The notes beneath the pieces were generated by a model, which was not told the DNA's origin, made no database searches, and saw only the letters and a program-made list of their open reading frames with translations. The translations under genes were made by a program, and so were the position numbers. A stretch of 64,000 bases of DNA from Streptomyces sp. NRRL S-455 (GTDB lineage: Bacteria; Actinomycetota; Actinomycetes; Streptomycetales; Streptomycetaceae), in NCBI RefSeq assembly GCF_000717875.1, contig NZ_JOCT01000031.1, positions 20,854 to 84,853 of the forward strand, written 5' to 3'. How positions within the stretch are numbered: position 1 is the first letter of the stretch; every line of letters begins with the position of its first letter. Positions 53,643-62,058 of this stretch are shown in pieces.

Positions 53643-54740
53643 CTAACGATGTGCACGACTGGCGGCGATCGCCTCGTACACCATGCCGACGAGCAGGTCG
53701 TCGGCGTCCCGGCGGCCGAACTCGGCGGCGGCGCGGGACATCTGGTACAGCCGGTGCGGGTCGGCGAGCACGGGCAGCACGTTCTGCTGGACCCACTCGG
53801 GGGTCAGCTCCGCGTCGTCGACCAGCAGACCGCCACCAGCCTTGACCACCGGCTGGGCGTTGAGCCGCTGTTCGCCGTTGCCGATGGGCAGCGGGACGTA
53901 GGCGGCCGGCAGCCCGACGGCGGAGAGCTCGGCGACGGTCATCGCGCCCGCGCGGCAGAGCATCATGTCGGCCGCGGCGTACGCGAGGTCCATCCGGTCC
54001 AGGTAACTTACCGGGATGTAGGGGGGCATTCCCGGCATCTGGTGGACCTGCGGCAGTTCGTTCTTCGGGCCGACCGCGTGCAGGATCTGGATTCCGGCCT
54101 GCTGGAGCCACGGAGCGACCGTCTGCACGACCTCGTTGAGTCGGCGGGCGCCCTGGGAGCCACCGGAGACGAGCAGTGTGGGCAGGTTCGGGTCGAGCCC
54201 GAACGCGGCACGCGCCTCGGGGCGTACGGCGGCCCGGTCCAGGGTGGCGATGGAGCGGCGCAGCGGGATGCCGATGTAGCGGGCGCCCCGCAGCTTGCTG
54301 TCCGGGGTGGAGACGGCGACCTGGCTGGCGTAGCGCGAGCCGATCTTGTTGGCCAGGCCCGGGCGGGCGTTGGCCTCGTGGATGACGATCGGCACACCAA
54401 GACGCTTGGCCGCGAGGTAGCCGGGCAGGGCGACGTAGCCGCCGAAGCCGACCACGGCATCCGCCCTGGTGCGCTCCAGGATCTGCTCGGTCGCCTTGAT
54501 CGTGCCGCGCAGCCGGCCCGGGACGGTGATCAGTTCGGGGGTGGGCTTGCGTGGCAGCGGTACGGCGGGGATCAGCGCGAGTTCGTACCCACGCTCGGGT
54601 ACCAGACGTGTCTCGAGGCCGCGCTCCGTGCCCAGGGCCGTGATGCCCACGCTCGGATCCTGCCTGCGCAGGGCGTCCGCGAGGGCGAGCGCGGGCTCGA
54701 TGTGGCCCGCGGTTCCTCCGCCGGCGAGTACGACATGCAC
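53643..54740 (-). CDS. murG: UDP-GlcNAc:lipid I GlcNAc transferase
   Basis: MurG makes lipid II on the inner membrane face. The 365-residue GT-B enzyme has the lipid I loop [18 protein letters not shown], the [11 protein letters not shown] motif, the second glycine loop [12 protein letters not shown] and the UDP-GlcNAc site [21 protein letters not shown] 54740 lies 6 nt after the ftsW stop with only a weak ribosome site, which suggests coupling. Confidence 0.96.
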   Translation of the reverse strand: MHVVLAGGGTAGHIEPALALADALRRQDPSVGITALGTERGLETRLVPERGYELALIPAVPLPRKPTPELITVPGRLRGTIKATEQILERTRADAVVGFGGYVALPGYLAAKRLGVPIVIHEANARPGLANKIGSRYASQVAVSTPDSKLRGARYIGIPLRRSIATLDRAAVRPEARAAFGLDPNLPTLLVSGGSQGARRLNEVVQTVAPWLQQAGIQILHAVGPKNELPQVHQMPGMPPYIPVSYLDRMDLAYAAADMMLCRAGAMTVAELSAVGLPAAYVPLPIGNGEQRLNAQPVVKAGGGLLVDDAELTPEWVQQNVLPVLADPHRLYQMSRAAAEFGRRDADDLLVGMVYEAIAASRAHR

Positions 54741-54746
54741 CGAAAT

Positions 54747-56111
54747 TCACCGCTCTCCGGACGTACGCGCCGCCGAGGCACGCCGTCGCATCGTGTTCCA
54801 TCTCCGGGGACTCCGCTTGGAACCGGTGCCCCCAGCCCCCCGCTTTCTACCAAAGCGGGGTTGCCGCATCGCAAGCGCCGCCCGCGCAGCGGGCTCGTCA
54901 CGCGCGAAGGCGATCAGCAGCCCGATGGCGAACATGGTCGGCAGCAGGGCGGATCCTCCGTAGGAGAACAGCGGGAGAGGGACGCCGGCGATCGGCAGCA
55001 GACCGAGCACCGCACCGATGTTGATCACGGCCTGGGCCGTGATCCAGGTGGTCACGCCTCCCGCGGCGTACCTGACGAAGGGGTCCTCCGTGCGTCCGGC
55101 CACGCGGATACCCGCATAGCCTAGAGCCGCGAAGAGGGCGAGTACCGACAGCGTCCCCGCCAGGCCCAGTTCCTCACCGGTGACGGCGAAGATGAAGTCG
55201 GTGTGGGCTTCGGGGAGTTGGCCCCATTTCTCCACACTCGCACCCAGCCCGGAGCCGAAGATCCCGCCGGAGGCGAGCGCGTAGATCCCGTGCACGGCCT
55301 GCCAGCAGTCGACGGGTCCCGACTGGGGCTCGGTGGCCCCGAGGCACTGCAGGCGGGCCATCCGGTTGGGGCTGGTCCTGATGAGGATCAGGCCGAGCAC
55401 GGCCGCGACCGACAGCACTCCGGCGAACAGCCGGGTGGGTGCGCCGGCCAGCCAGAGCAGGCCGAACAGGATGGCCGTGAGGATGATCGCGGTGCCCATG
55501 TCGCCGCCGATCATGATCAGGCCGAGCAGCATGAAGGCGGCCGGCACCAGCGGCACGAGCATGTGCTTCCACTGGGTCAGCAGCCTCTTGTCCTGTTTGC
55601 GGGCCAGCAGGTCGGCGCCCCACAGGACGAGGGCGAGCTTGCCGAACTCACTGGGCTGGATCTGGAAGGAGCCGCCGACCGCGATCCAGTTCTGGTTGCC
55701 GTTGACCGACACTCCTATCCCCGGGACCTGCACCAGGACCATCAGGAAGACGGCGCCCGCGAGGATCGGGTAGGCCAGTGCCCGGTGCAGCTTCACCGGC
55801 ATCCGGGAGGCCGCGAACAGCAGACCGGCGCCGATGACCGCCGCGAGCAGCTGCTTGCGGAAGAAGTACGAACCCGGCAGCGACATCTGGAGCGCGGTGA
55901 TCTGCGAGGCCGAGTAGACCATCACCAGGCCCAGCACGGTGATCAGCAGACTGCCGCCGAAGATGAGGTAGTAGGCGGTCAGGGGGCGGTCCCAGCCCCT
56001 GCGCGCACGGTGGTAGAAGGCCAGGACACCGTTCTGGGGCGGGATCCGGGGCGCGGTGGGGCGCTTGGGAGCGCGTGGGGCCGGAGGCCGTCCGGTGCGG
56101 CTGGTGGGCAT
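54747..56111 (-). CDS. ftsW: Septal peptidoglycan glycosyltransferase FtsW
   Basis: FtsW is the SEDS polymerase working with FtsI at division septa. The 454-residue protein has about ten membrane helices (residues 47-405), the SEDS motifs GNQNWIAVGGSFQIQPSEFGKLALV and AHTDFIFAVTGEELGL, and a basic C-terminal tail. The ATG at 56111 has GGGGTGAG at good spacing, which also overlaps the stop of the small frame upstream. Confidence 0.94.
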   Translation of the reverse strand: MPTSRTGRPPAPRAPKRPTAPRIPPQNGVLAFYHRARRGWDRPLTAYYLIFGGSLLITVLGLVMVYSASQITALQMSLPGSYFFRKQLLAAVIGAGLLFAASRMPVKLHRALAYPILAGAVFLMVLVQVPGIGVSVNGNQNWIAVGGSFQIQPSEFGKLALVLWGADLLARKQDKRLLTQWKHMLVPLVPAAFMLLGLIMIGGDMGTAIILTAILFGLLWLAGAPTRLFAGVLSVAAVLGLILIRTSPNRMARLQCLGATEPQSGPVDCWQAVHGIYALASGGIFGSGLGASVEKWGQLPEAHTDFIFAVTGEELGLAGTLSVLALFAALGYAGIRVAGRTEDPFVRYAAGGVTTWITAQAVINIGAVLGLLPIAGVPLPLFSYGGSALLPTMFAIGLLIAFARDEPAARAALAMRQPRFGRKRGAGGTGSKRSPRRWNTMRRRASAARTSGER

Positions 56112-56117
56112 CGCCGC

Positions 56118-56360
56118 TCACCCCGCCATGCCGGAGTGGGTCGTTCCGCGGCTGGCGGGTGTTTCGGACGTCCAGTGCGGTGCCCGCGGCGTCCGGTGCG
56201 TGCCCTCGGCGTGCCGGACGAGGACCCTCGTAGCAGAGCTGCTCGGGTCTTGGGCCGGTGCGGCGAGGGTGCGTGCCGGGCGCCGTGGGTGCTGTGCGGG
56301 ACTTACCGAACCCCCCCTGACGTTCCCCGGCCGCTCGGGCACCAGCCACATCCGTGTCAC
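56118..56360 (-). CDS. Possible 80-residue ORF between murD and ftsW
   Basis: GTG 56360 has GGGAGGG 4 nt upstream and opens an 80-codon frame whose TGA lies inside the ftsW ribosome site. About 81% of its third positions are G/C, below real neighbours but above noise. The product is Pro/Arg/Ser/Thr-rich with no hydrophobic helix and no recognisable domain. It may be a real small gene, a translational leader for ftsW, or chance. Confidence 0.3.
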   Translation of the reverse strand: MTRMWLVPERPGNVRGGSVSPAQHPRRPARTLAAPAQDPSSSATRVLVRHAEGTHRTPRAPHWTSETPASRGTTHSGMAG

Positions 56361-56411
56361 GCGTCCCTCCCAGGTACGCCCGGCACCGCCGCCGGGCGAG
56401 GCGGACCCGGG

Positions 56412-57839
56412 TCAGCCCTCGGCGGAGCCGAGCTCACGAACGGCGTCCGCGAAAGCGTCCCCGCGCTTGTTGTAGTTGGCGAACATGTCCATGGAGGCGC
56501 AGGCCGGAGCCAGCAGCACCGTGTCACCGGTGCGGGCGAGGCCGCGCGCCTCCTGAACCGCCGCACGCATCGCCCCAGTGTCGGTCCGGTCGAGGTCGAC
56601 GACGGGTACTTCCGGGGCGTGTCGCGCCAGGGCTTCACGGATGAGCCGGCGGTCCGCGCCGATCAGCACGGCCCCGCGCAGCCGCTTCGCCGACTTGGCC
56701 ACCAGTTCGTCGAAGGTCGCACCCTTGGCCAGCCCGCCCGCGATCCACACGATCGACTCGTAGGCCGCCAACGAGGCCTCCGCCGCATGGGTGTTGGTGG
56801 CCTTGGAGTCGTCGACGTAGGTCACACCCTCCACATCCGCCACGTGCGCAATGCGGTGGGCGTCCGGGGTGAAGGCCCGCAGGCCGTCCCGTACGGCCTT
56901 GGCGGGTACGCCGAAGGCGCGTGCGAGGGCCGCCGCCGCGAGGGCGTTGGCGATGTTGTGCGGGGCCGGCGGGTTGACGTCGGCGACCTCGGCGAGCTCC
57001 TGGGCGTTCTTCTGCCGGTTCTCGACGAAGGCCCGGTCGACCAGGATGCCCTCGACGACGCCGAGTTGGGAGGGCCCGGGCGTGCCCAGCGTGAAGCCGA
57101 TGGCCCGGCAGCCCTCCTCGACGTCGGCCTCCCGGACCAGGTCCTCGGTCGCCTTGTCGGCGGCGTTGTAGACGCAGGCGATCCGATTGCCCTCGTAGAT
57201 GCGGCCCTTGTCGGCGGCGTAGGCCTCCATGGAGCCGTGCCAGTCGAGGTGGTCGGGAGCGAGGTTGAGCACGGCGGCCGAGTGGGCGCGCAGGGACGGC
57301 GCCCAGTGCAGCTGGTAGCTGGACAGTTCCACGGCCAGGACGTCGTACTGCTCCTCGCCGAGCACCGCGTCCAGCAGAGAGACACCGATGTTGCCGACGG
57401 CGGCCGTGCGCAGGCCGGCCGCCTTCAGGATCGACGCCAGCATCTGGACGGTGGTGGTCTTGCCGTTGGTGCCGGTGACGGCCAGCCAGGGAGCGGCGTC
57501 GGGGCCGCGCAGGCGCCAGGCCAGTTCGACGTCGCCCCAGACCTCGACGCCGGCCTTCTCCGCCGCCGCGAACAGCGGCTTGTCCGGCTTCCAGCCGGGC
57601 GCTGTCACGATCAGCTCGGTGCCCTCCGGCAGGGTGTCGCCATCGCCCAGGCGCACGGTGACCCCCAGGGCCTCCAGGTCCGCCGCCTGGGTCCGTGCCC
57701 GCTCGTCGTCGCCGTCGTTGACGACGGTGACCCGCGCGCCGAGTCCGTGCAGCACCTTGGCCGCCGGGACGCCGGAGACACCGAGCCCGGCGACGGTGAC
57801 GTGCTTGCCCTGCCAGTTGATCACTTGTCCGCTGCCCAT
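56412..57839 (-). CDS. murD: UDP-MurNAc-L-Ala:D-Glu ligase
   Basis: MurD adds D-glutamate to UDP-MurNAc-L-Ala. The 475-residue ligase has an N-terminal UDP-binding domain ([17 protein letters not shown]), the ATP loop [10 protein letters not shown], and the C-terminal ligand domain with [13 protein letters not shown] and [12 protein letters not shown]. Two starts are possible: ATG 57839, overlapping mraY by 19 nt, or GTG 57824, whose GTGA overlaps the mraY stop as at other junctions in this cluster. The first is given here. Confidence 0.95.
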   Translation of the reverse strand: MGSGQVINWQGKHVTVAGLGVSGVPAAKVLHGLGARVTVVNDGDDERARTQAADLEALGVTVRLGDGDTLPEGTELIVTAPGWKPDKPLFAAAEKAGVEVWGDVELAWRLRGPDAAPWLAVTGTNGKTTTVQMLASILKAAGLRTAAVGNIGVSLLDAVLGEEQYDVLAVELSSYQLHWAPSLRAHSAAVLNLAPDHLDWHGSMEAYAADKGRIYEGNRIACVYNAADKATEDLVREADVEEGCRAIGFTLGTPGPSQLGVVEGILVDRAFVENRQKNAQELAEVADVNPPAPHNIANALAAAALARAFGVPAKAVRDGLRAFTPDAHRIAHVADVEGVTYVDDSKATNTHAAEASLAAYESIVWIAGGLAKGATFDELVAKSAKRLRGAVLIGADRRLIREALARHAPEVPVVDLDRTDTGAMRAAVQEARGLARTGDTVLLAPACASMDMFANYNKRGDAFADAVRELGSAEG

Positions 57840-58915
57840 CCCGCATAGAAGAGGCCAAGTCCGACAATCACACAGATACCCTGGATGATCCAGAAGCGGA
57901 CCACCACAAGGACCTCGGACCAGCCCTTGAGTTCGAAGTGGTGCTGGAGTGGCGCCATCCGGAAGACGCGCTTGCCGGTCAGGCGGAAGGAACCGACCTG
58001 GATCACCACGGACATGGTGATCAGGACGAACAGGCCGCCCAGGATGGCGAGCAGCAGCTCGGTGCGGGAGCAGATCGCGAGCCCCGCGAGCACACCGCCG
58101 AGCGCCAGTGAACCGGTGTCACCCATGAAGATCTTGGCCGGAGAGGTGTTCCACCACAGGAAGCCGAGGCAGGCACCCATCAGCGCGGAGGCGACCACCG
58201 CGAGGTCGAGCGGGTCTCTCACCTCGTAGCAGGCGCCCGGGTTGGTCAGGGTCTGCGCGTTGGCGCAGGACTCCTGGAACTGCCAGACGCCGATGAAGGT
58301 GTAGGCGCCGAAGACGAGCACCGAGGCGCCGGTGGCCAGGCCGTCCAGACCGTCGGTCAGGTTCACACCGTTCGACATCGCGAGGATCATGAACAGCGCC
58401 CAGACCACGAACAGCACGGGGCCGATCGTCCAGCCGAAGTCCGTGATGAACGACAGCTTCGTGGAGGCCGGGGTGTTGCCGCGGTTGTCCGCGAACTGCA
58501 GCGAGAGCACCGCGAAGCCGATGCCGACGATCAGCTGGCCGGCCATCTTCGCCTTGGCCCGCAGACCCAGCGAACGCCGCTTGACGATCTTGATGTAGTC
58601 GTCGAGGAAGCCGACCAGACCCATGCCGACCATCAGGCCGAGCACCAGCAGACCCGAGAAGGTCGGCGCCGCGTCGGCCTCCGGGTCCAGATAGCCCGTG
58701 ATCACCTTGGCCAGGAAGTACGCGGCGACCGTCGCCAGGATGAAGGCGATACCGCCCATGGTCGGCGTACCGCGCTTGCTGGCGTGCTCCCGCGGCCCGT
58801 CGTCGCGGATGTACTGGCCGTAGCCCTTGCGGGCCAGCAGCTTGATCAGCAGCGGCGTGCCGACCAGGGTCAGGAAGAGACCAATGACTCCTGCGAACAG
58901 GATCTGCTTCATCAT
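57821..58915 (-). CDS. mraY: Phospho-MurNAc-pentapeptide transferase
   Basis: MraY links phospho-MurNAc-pentapeptide to undecaprenyl phosphate, forming lipid I. The 364-residue protein has ten membrane helices and the family's acid motifs: [18 protein letters not shown] and the [10 protein letters not shown] segment. It starts at ATG 58915, overlapping the murF stop in ATGA, and its tail overlaps murD. Confidence 0.97.
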   Translation of the reverse strand: MMKQILFAGVIGLFLTLVGTPLLIKLLARKGYGQYIRDDGPREHASKRGTPTMGGIAFILATVAAYFLAKVITGYLDPEADAAPTFSGLLVLGLMVGMGLVGFLDDYIKIVKRRSLGLRAKAKMAGQLIVGIGFAVLSLQFADNRGNTPASTKLSFITDFGWTIGPVLFVVWALFMILAMSNGVNLTDGLDGLATGASVLVFGAYTFIGVWQFQESCANAQTLTNPGACYEVRDPLDLAVVASALMGACLGFLWWNTSPAKIFMGDTGSLALGGVLAGLAICSRTELLLAILGGLFVLITMSVVIQVGSFRLTGKRVFRMAPLQHHFELKGWSEVLVVVRFWIIQGICVIVGLGLFYAGWAADK

Positions 58916-60327
58916 CGGGCGGAAACCTCACCCTCGGCACCGGACTCGAGCAGCGCCTGCGCCACGCTCTCGAGGCCGACCGAACGGGACGCCTTCACGA
59001 GTACGACGTCTCCCGGGCGCAACTCGCTGCGCAACAGGTCGACCGCCGCCTGTGCGTCGGACACGTGCACCGACTCCTCACCCCACGAACCCTCGTTATA
59101 TGCGCCCAGTTGCAGCCAGGCGGCTTCCCTGCCACCGACCGCGACGAGCTTGCTGACGTTGAGCCGGACGGCGAGCCGTCCGACCGCGTCGTGCTCGGCG
59201 AGAGCCTCGTCCCCGAGCTCGGCCATCTTGCCGAGCACCGCCCACGTCCGCCGCCCCTTGCCGATCGCCACGAGCGCGCGCAGAGCGGCTCGCATGGACT
59301 CGGGGTTCGCGTTGTAGGCGTCGTTGACGACCGTCACGCCGTCCGGGCGCTCGGTGACCTCCATCCGCCAGCGGGAGAGGGAGCCCGCCTCGGAGAGCGC
59401 GACGGCGATCTCGTCTGCGGACATGCCCAACTCGTGGGCGACGGCGGCCGCGGCGAGCGCGTTCGACACGTGGTGCTCACCGTACAGGCGCATGGTCACA
59501 TCGCTTGCACCGGAGGGTGTGTGAAGCCTGAACGAGGGCTGTCCGGTGTCCGTGAGTCGCACGTTCTCGGCGCGAACGTCCGCTTCGCCGGACTCTCCGA
59601 AAAAGAGCACCTTCGCCTTCGTACGGGAGGCCATGGCCCGTACGAAGGGGTCGTCCGCGTTGAGGATCGCGGTGCCGCCGTCGGCCTCGGCGGGGAGGGA
59701 CTCGACGAGTTCGCCCTTGGCCTGGGCGATCTGCTCGCGGCCGCCGAACTCGCCGATGTGGGCGCTGCCGACGTTCAGGACGAGACCGACCTTGGGGGGC
59801 GTCAGGTCGGTGAGGTAGCGGATGTGCCCGATACCGCGGGCGCCCATCTCCAGGACGAGGAACCTCGTCTCCTCGGTGGCGCTGAGCGCGGTCAGCGGCA
59901 GCCCGATCTCGTTGTTGAGGGAGCCGGGCGTGAAGACCGTCGGCGCCTTGCGCTGGAGCACCTGCGCGATGAGGTCCTTGGTGCTGGTCTTGCCCGCCGA
60001 GCCGGTGAGGGCGACGAGGGTGGCGCCGAGGCGGCGTACGACGTGCCGGGCGAGGGCGCCGAGGGCGGTCTGGACGTCGTCCACGACGATCGCGGGCACG
60101 CCGACGGGCCGGGTGCCGAGCACGGCCACCGCTCCCGCCTCGACGACCGCCGCCGCGAAGTCGTGGCCGTCCGCGCGCTCACCGGCGAAGGCCACGAACA
60201 GGCTGCCCGGCCCCGCCTCGCGGGAGTCCCGGACGACCGGGCCGGTGACCTGGACGGACGGGTCCGGTATGTCGTGCGTCTGCCCGCCGACGACTTCTGC
60301 GATCTCGGCGAGGGAGAGGGCGATCAC
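58912..60327 (-). CDS. murF: UDP-MurNAc-tripeptide:D-Ala-D-Ala ligase
   Basis: MurF completes the pentapeptide precursor. The 471-residue Mur ligase has the ATP loop [12 protein letters not shown], the central motif [12 protein letters not shown], and [18 protein letters not shown] 60327 follows AGGGGATG. It lies 28 nt past murE and overlaps mraY by 4 nt. Cytosolic. Confidence 0.96.
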   Translation of the reverse strand: MIALSLAEIAEVVGGQTHDIPDPSVQVTGPVVRDSREAGPGSLFVAFAGERADGHDFAAAVVEAGAVAVLGTRPVGVPAIVVDDVQTALGALARHVVRRLGATLVALTGSAGKTSTKDLIAQVLQRKAPTVFTPGSLNNEIGLPLTALSATEETRFLVLEMGARGIGHIRYLTDLTPPKVGLVLNVGSAHIGEFGGREQIAQAKGELVESLPAEADGGTAILNADDPFVRAMASRTKAKVLFFGESGEADVRAENVRLTDTGQPSFRLHTPSGASDVTMRLYGEHHVSNALAAAAVAHELGMSADEIAVALSEAGSLSRWRMEVTERPDGVTVVNDAYNANPESMRAALRALVAIGKGRRTWAVLGKMAELGDEALAEHDAVGRLAVRLNVSKLVAVGGREAAWLQLGAYNEGSWGEESVHVSDAQAAVDLLRSELRPGDVVLVKASRSVGLESVAQALLESGAEGEVSAR

Positions 60328-60355
60328 AAGTTCATCCCCTGGATCATGCGGGATT

Positions 60356-62011
60356 TCATCCCTGGGTCTTCTGGATGGCTTCGCGAAGCACCTGGCGGTC
60401 GTCGAAGGGACGGACCACCCCGGCGATGTCCTGGCCCTGCTCGTGGCCCTTGCCCGCGACCAGGACGGTGTCGCCCGGTTCGGCGCGGGCGACGGCGGCG
60501 GCGATCGCGGCGGCCCGGTCCTCGAAGACCGCCACCTCGCCGCGCTCGTACGCGGGCACGGAGGCCGCGCCCTGGAGCATCGTCGCGAGGATCGCGAGGG
60601 GGTCCTCGCCGCGGGGGTTGTCGGAGGTCAGTACGGCGGTGTCCGCGAGCCGGGCCGCGGCGGCGCCCATGGGCCCGCGCTTGGTCTTGTCCCGGTCGCC
60701 ACCGCAGCCGAGGACGATGTGCAGCTTGCCGTCGGTGACCTTGCGCAGGGCCCGCAGCACGGACTCGACGGCGTCGGTCTTGTGGGCGTAGTCGACGACC
60801 GCGAGGTAGGGCTGCCCGGCGTCCACCCGCTCCAGGCGGCCCGGCACTCCGGGGACGGCGGCGACGCCGTCGGCGGCGGCCTGCGGGTCCAGGCCGGCGA
60901 CGGCGAGGGCGACGATCGCGGCGAGCGTGTTGGCCACGTTGAAGGGGCCCGGCAGCGGCGACTTGGCGGCGATCCGCTCGCCCTTGGGGCCGATGACGGT
61001 GAACGTGGAGTCCAGCCGGCCGACCACGACGTCCTCGGCGCGCCAGTCCGCGTCGGGGTGGCCCTCGGCGGAGTAGGTGACGACCGGGACGGTGGCCTCG
61101 TTCGCCAGTCGGCGGCCGTACTCGTCGTCGACGTTGACCACGCCGAGTTTGCCGCGCTTCGGCGTGAACAGCTGCGCCTTGGCCTGGAAGTAGTCCTCCA
61201 TGCCCGAGTGGAACTCCATGTGTTCCGGGCTGAGGTTGGTGAAGACGCCGATGTCGAAGACACAGCCGTCGACCCGGCCGAGGACCAGGGCGTGGCTGGA
61301 GACCTCCATCGCGACCGCGTCGACGCCGCGTTCGCGCATCACGGCGAACAGGGCCTGCAGGTCGGTGGCTTCGGGGGTGGTCCGCTCGGACTTGATGCGC
61401 TCGTCTCCGATGCGCATCTCGACCGTGCCGATCAGGCCGGTGGACCGGACCGTCTTCAGGCCGCCCTCGACGAGGTAGGCGGTGGTGGTCTTGCCGGAGG
61501 TGCCGGTGATGCCGATCTGGAGCAGGTCCCGGCCGGGGTGGCCGTAGATCGTGGCGGCCAGCTCGCCCATCCGCCCGCGCGGGTCGTCGACGACCAGCAC
61601 CGGCAGTCCCGACGCGGCCGCGCGCTCGGCGCCGGTCGGGTCGGTCAGCACGGCGGCGGCGCCGAGGCCCGCGGCCTGGTTGACGAAGTCCGCGCCGTGC
61701 AGACGGGCGCCCGGGAGGGCGGCGTAGAGGTCGCCGGGGCGCACGGCGCGCGAGTCGTGGGTGATGCCCTTGACCTCGGCGGCGCTCGCCGGCGCGGTGG
61801 CACCCAGCTGATCGGCGAGTTCCGCGAGGGGTGTGGCGGAGACGTGCACCGGCCTGGGCGGCCCGGGGTATGTCACGGGTTGGCCCTTCTGGGTGGTTTG
61901 GGACTGATCAGCGTGTGGCACGGCGGTGAGCGTACCGGGCGTACCCGCCTCCGGGCGAAGCGAGGGGCGGGCAGCGCTCTGGTTCCCGGGATCGGGGGTG
62001 ATCGTTGTCAC
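60356..62011 (-). CDS. murE: UDP-MurNAc-tripeptide synthetase (diaminopimelate-adding)
   Basis: MurE adds the third residue of the stem peptide. The DNPR motif in LTSDNPRGEDPL marks diaminopimelate-adding enzymes; Streptomyces walls use the LL form. The ATP loop is TGTSGKTTT. From GTG 62011 (AGGAA upstream) the protein has 551 residues, the first 45 or so being a Pro/Gln/Ser-rich extension. An internal GTG (VTYPGPPRP) with AAGGG before it could be a shorter start. It lies 47 nt after ftsI. Confidence 0.95.
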   Translation of the reverse strand: MTTITPDPGNQSAARPSLRPEAGTPGTLTAVPHADQSQTTQKGQPVTYPGPPRPVHVSATPLAELADQLGATAPASAAEVKGITHDSRAVRPGDLYAALPGARLHGADFVNQAAGLGAAAVLTDPTGAERAAASGLPVLVVDDPRGRMGELAATIYGHPGRDLLQIGITGTSGKTTTAYLVEGGLKTVRSTGLIGTVEMRIGDERIKSERTTPEATDLQALFAVMRERGVDAVAMEVSSHALVLGRVDGCVFDIGVFTNLSPEHMEFHSGMEDYFQAKAQLFTPKRGKLGVVNVDDEYGRRLANEATVPVVTYSAEGHPDADWRAEDVVVGRLDSTFTVIGPKGERIAAKSPLPGPFNVANTLAAIVALAVAGLDPQAAADGVAAVPGVPGRLERVDAGQPYLAVVDYAHKTDAVESVLRALRKVTDGKLHIVLGCGGDRDKTKRGPMGAAAARLADTAVLTSDNPRGEDPLAILATMLQGAASVPAYERGEVAVFEDRAAAIAAAVARAEPGDTVLVAGKGHEQGQDIAGVVRPFDDRQVLREAIQKTQG

Positions 62012-62058
62012 GAGGTGGTTCCTGGCTGGTTCCGTGCTGATCGGGCGACTGTGGCCGA

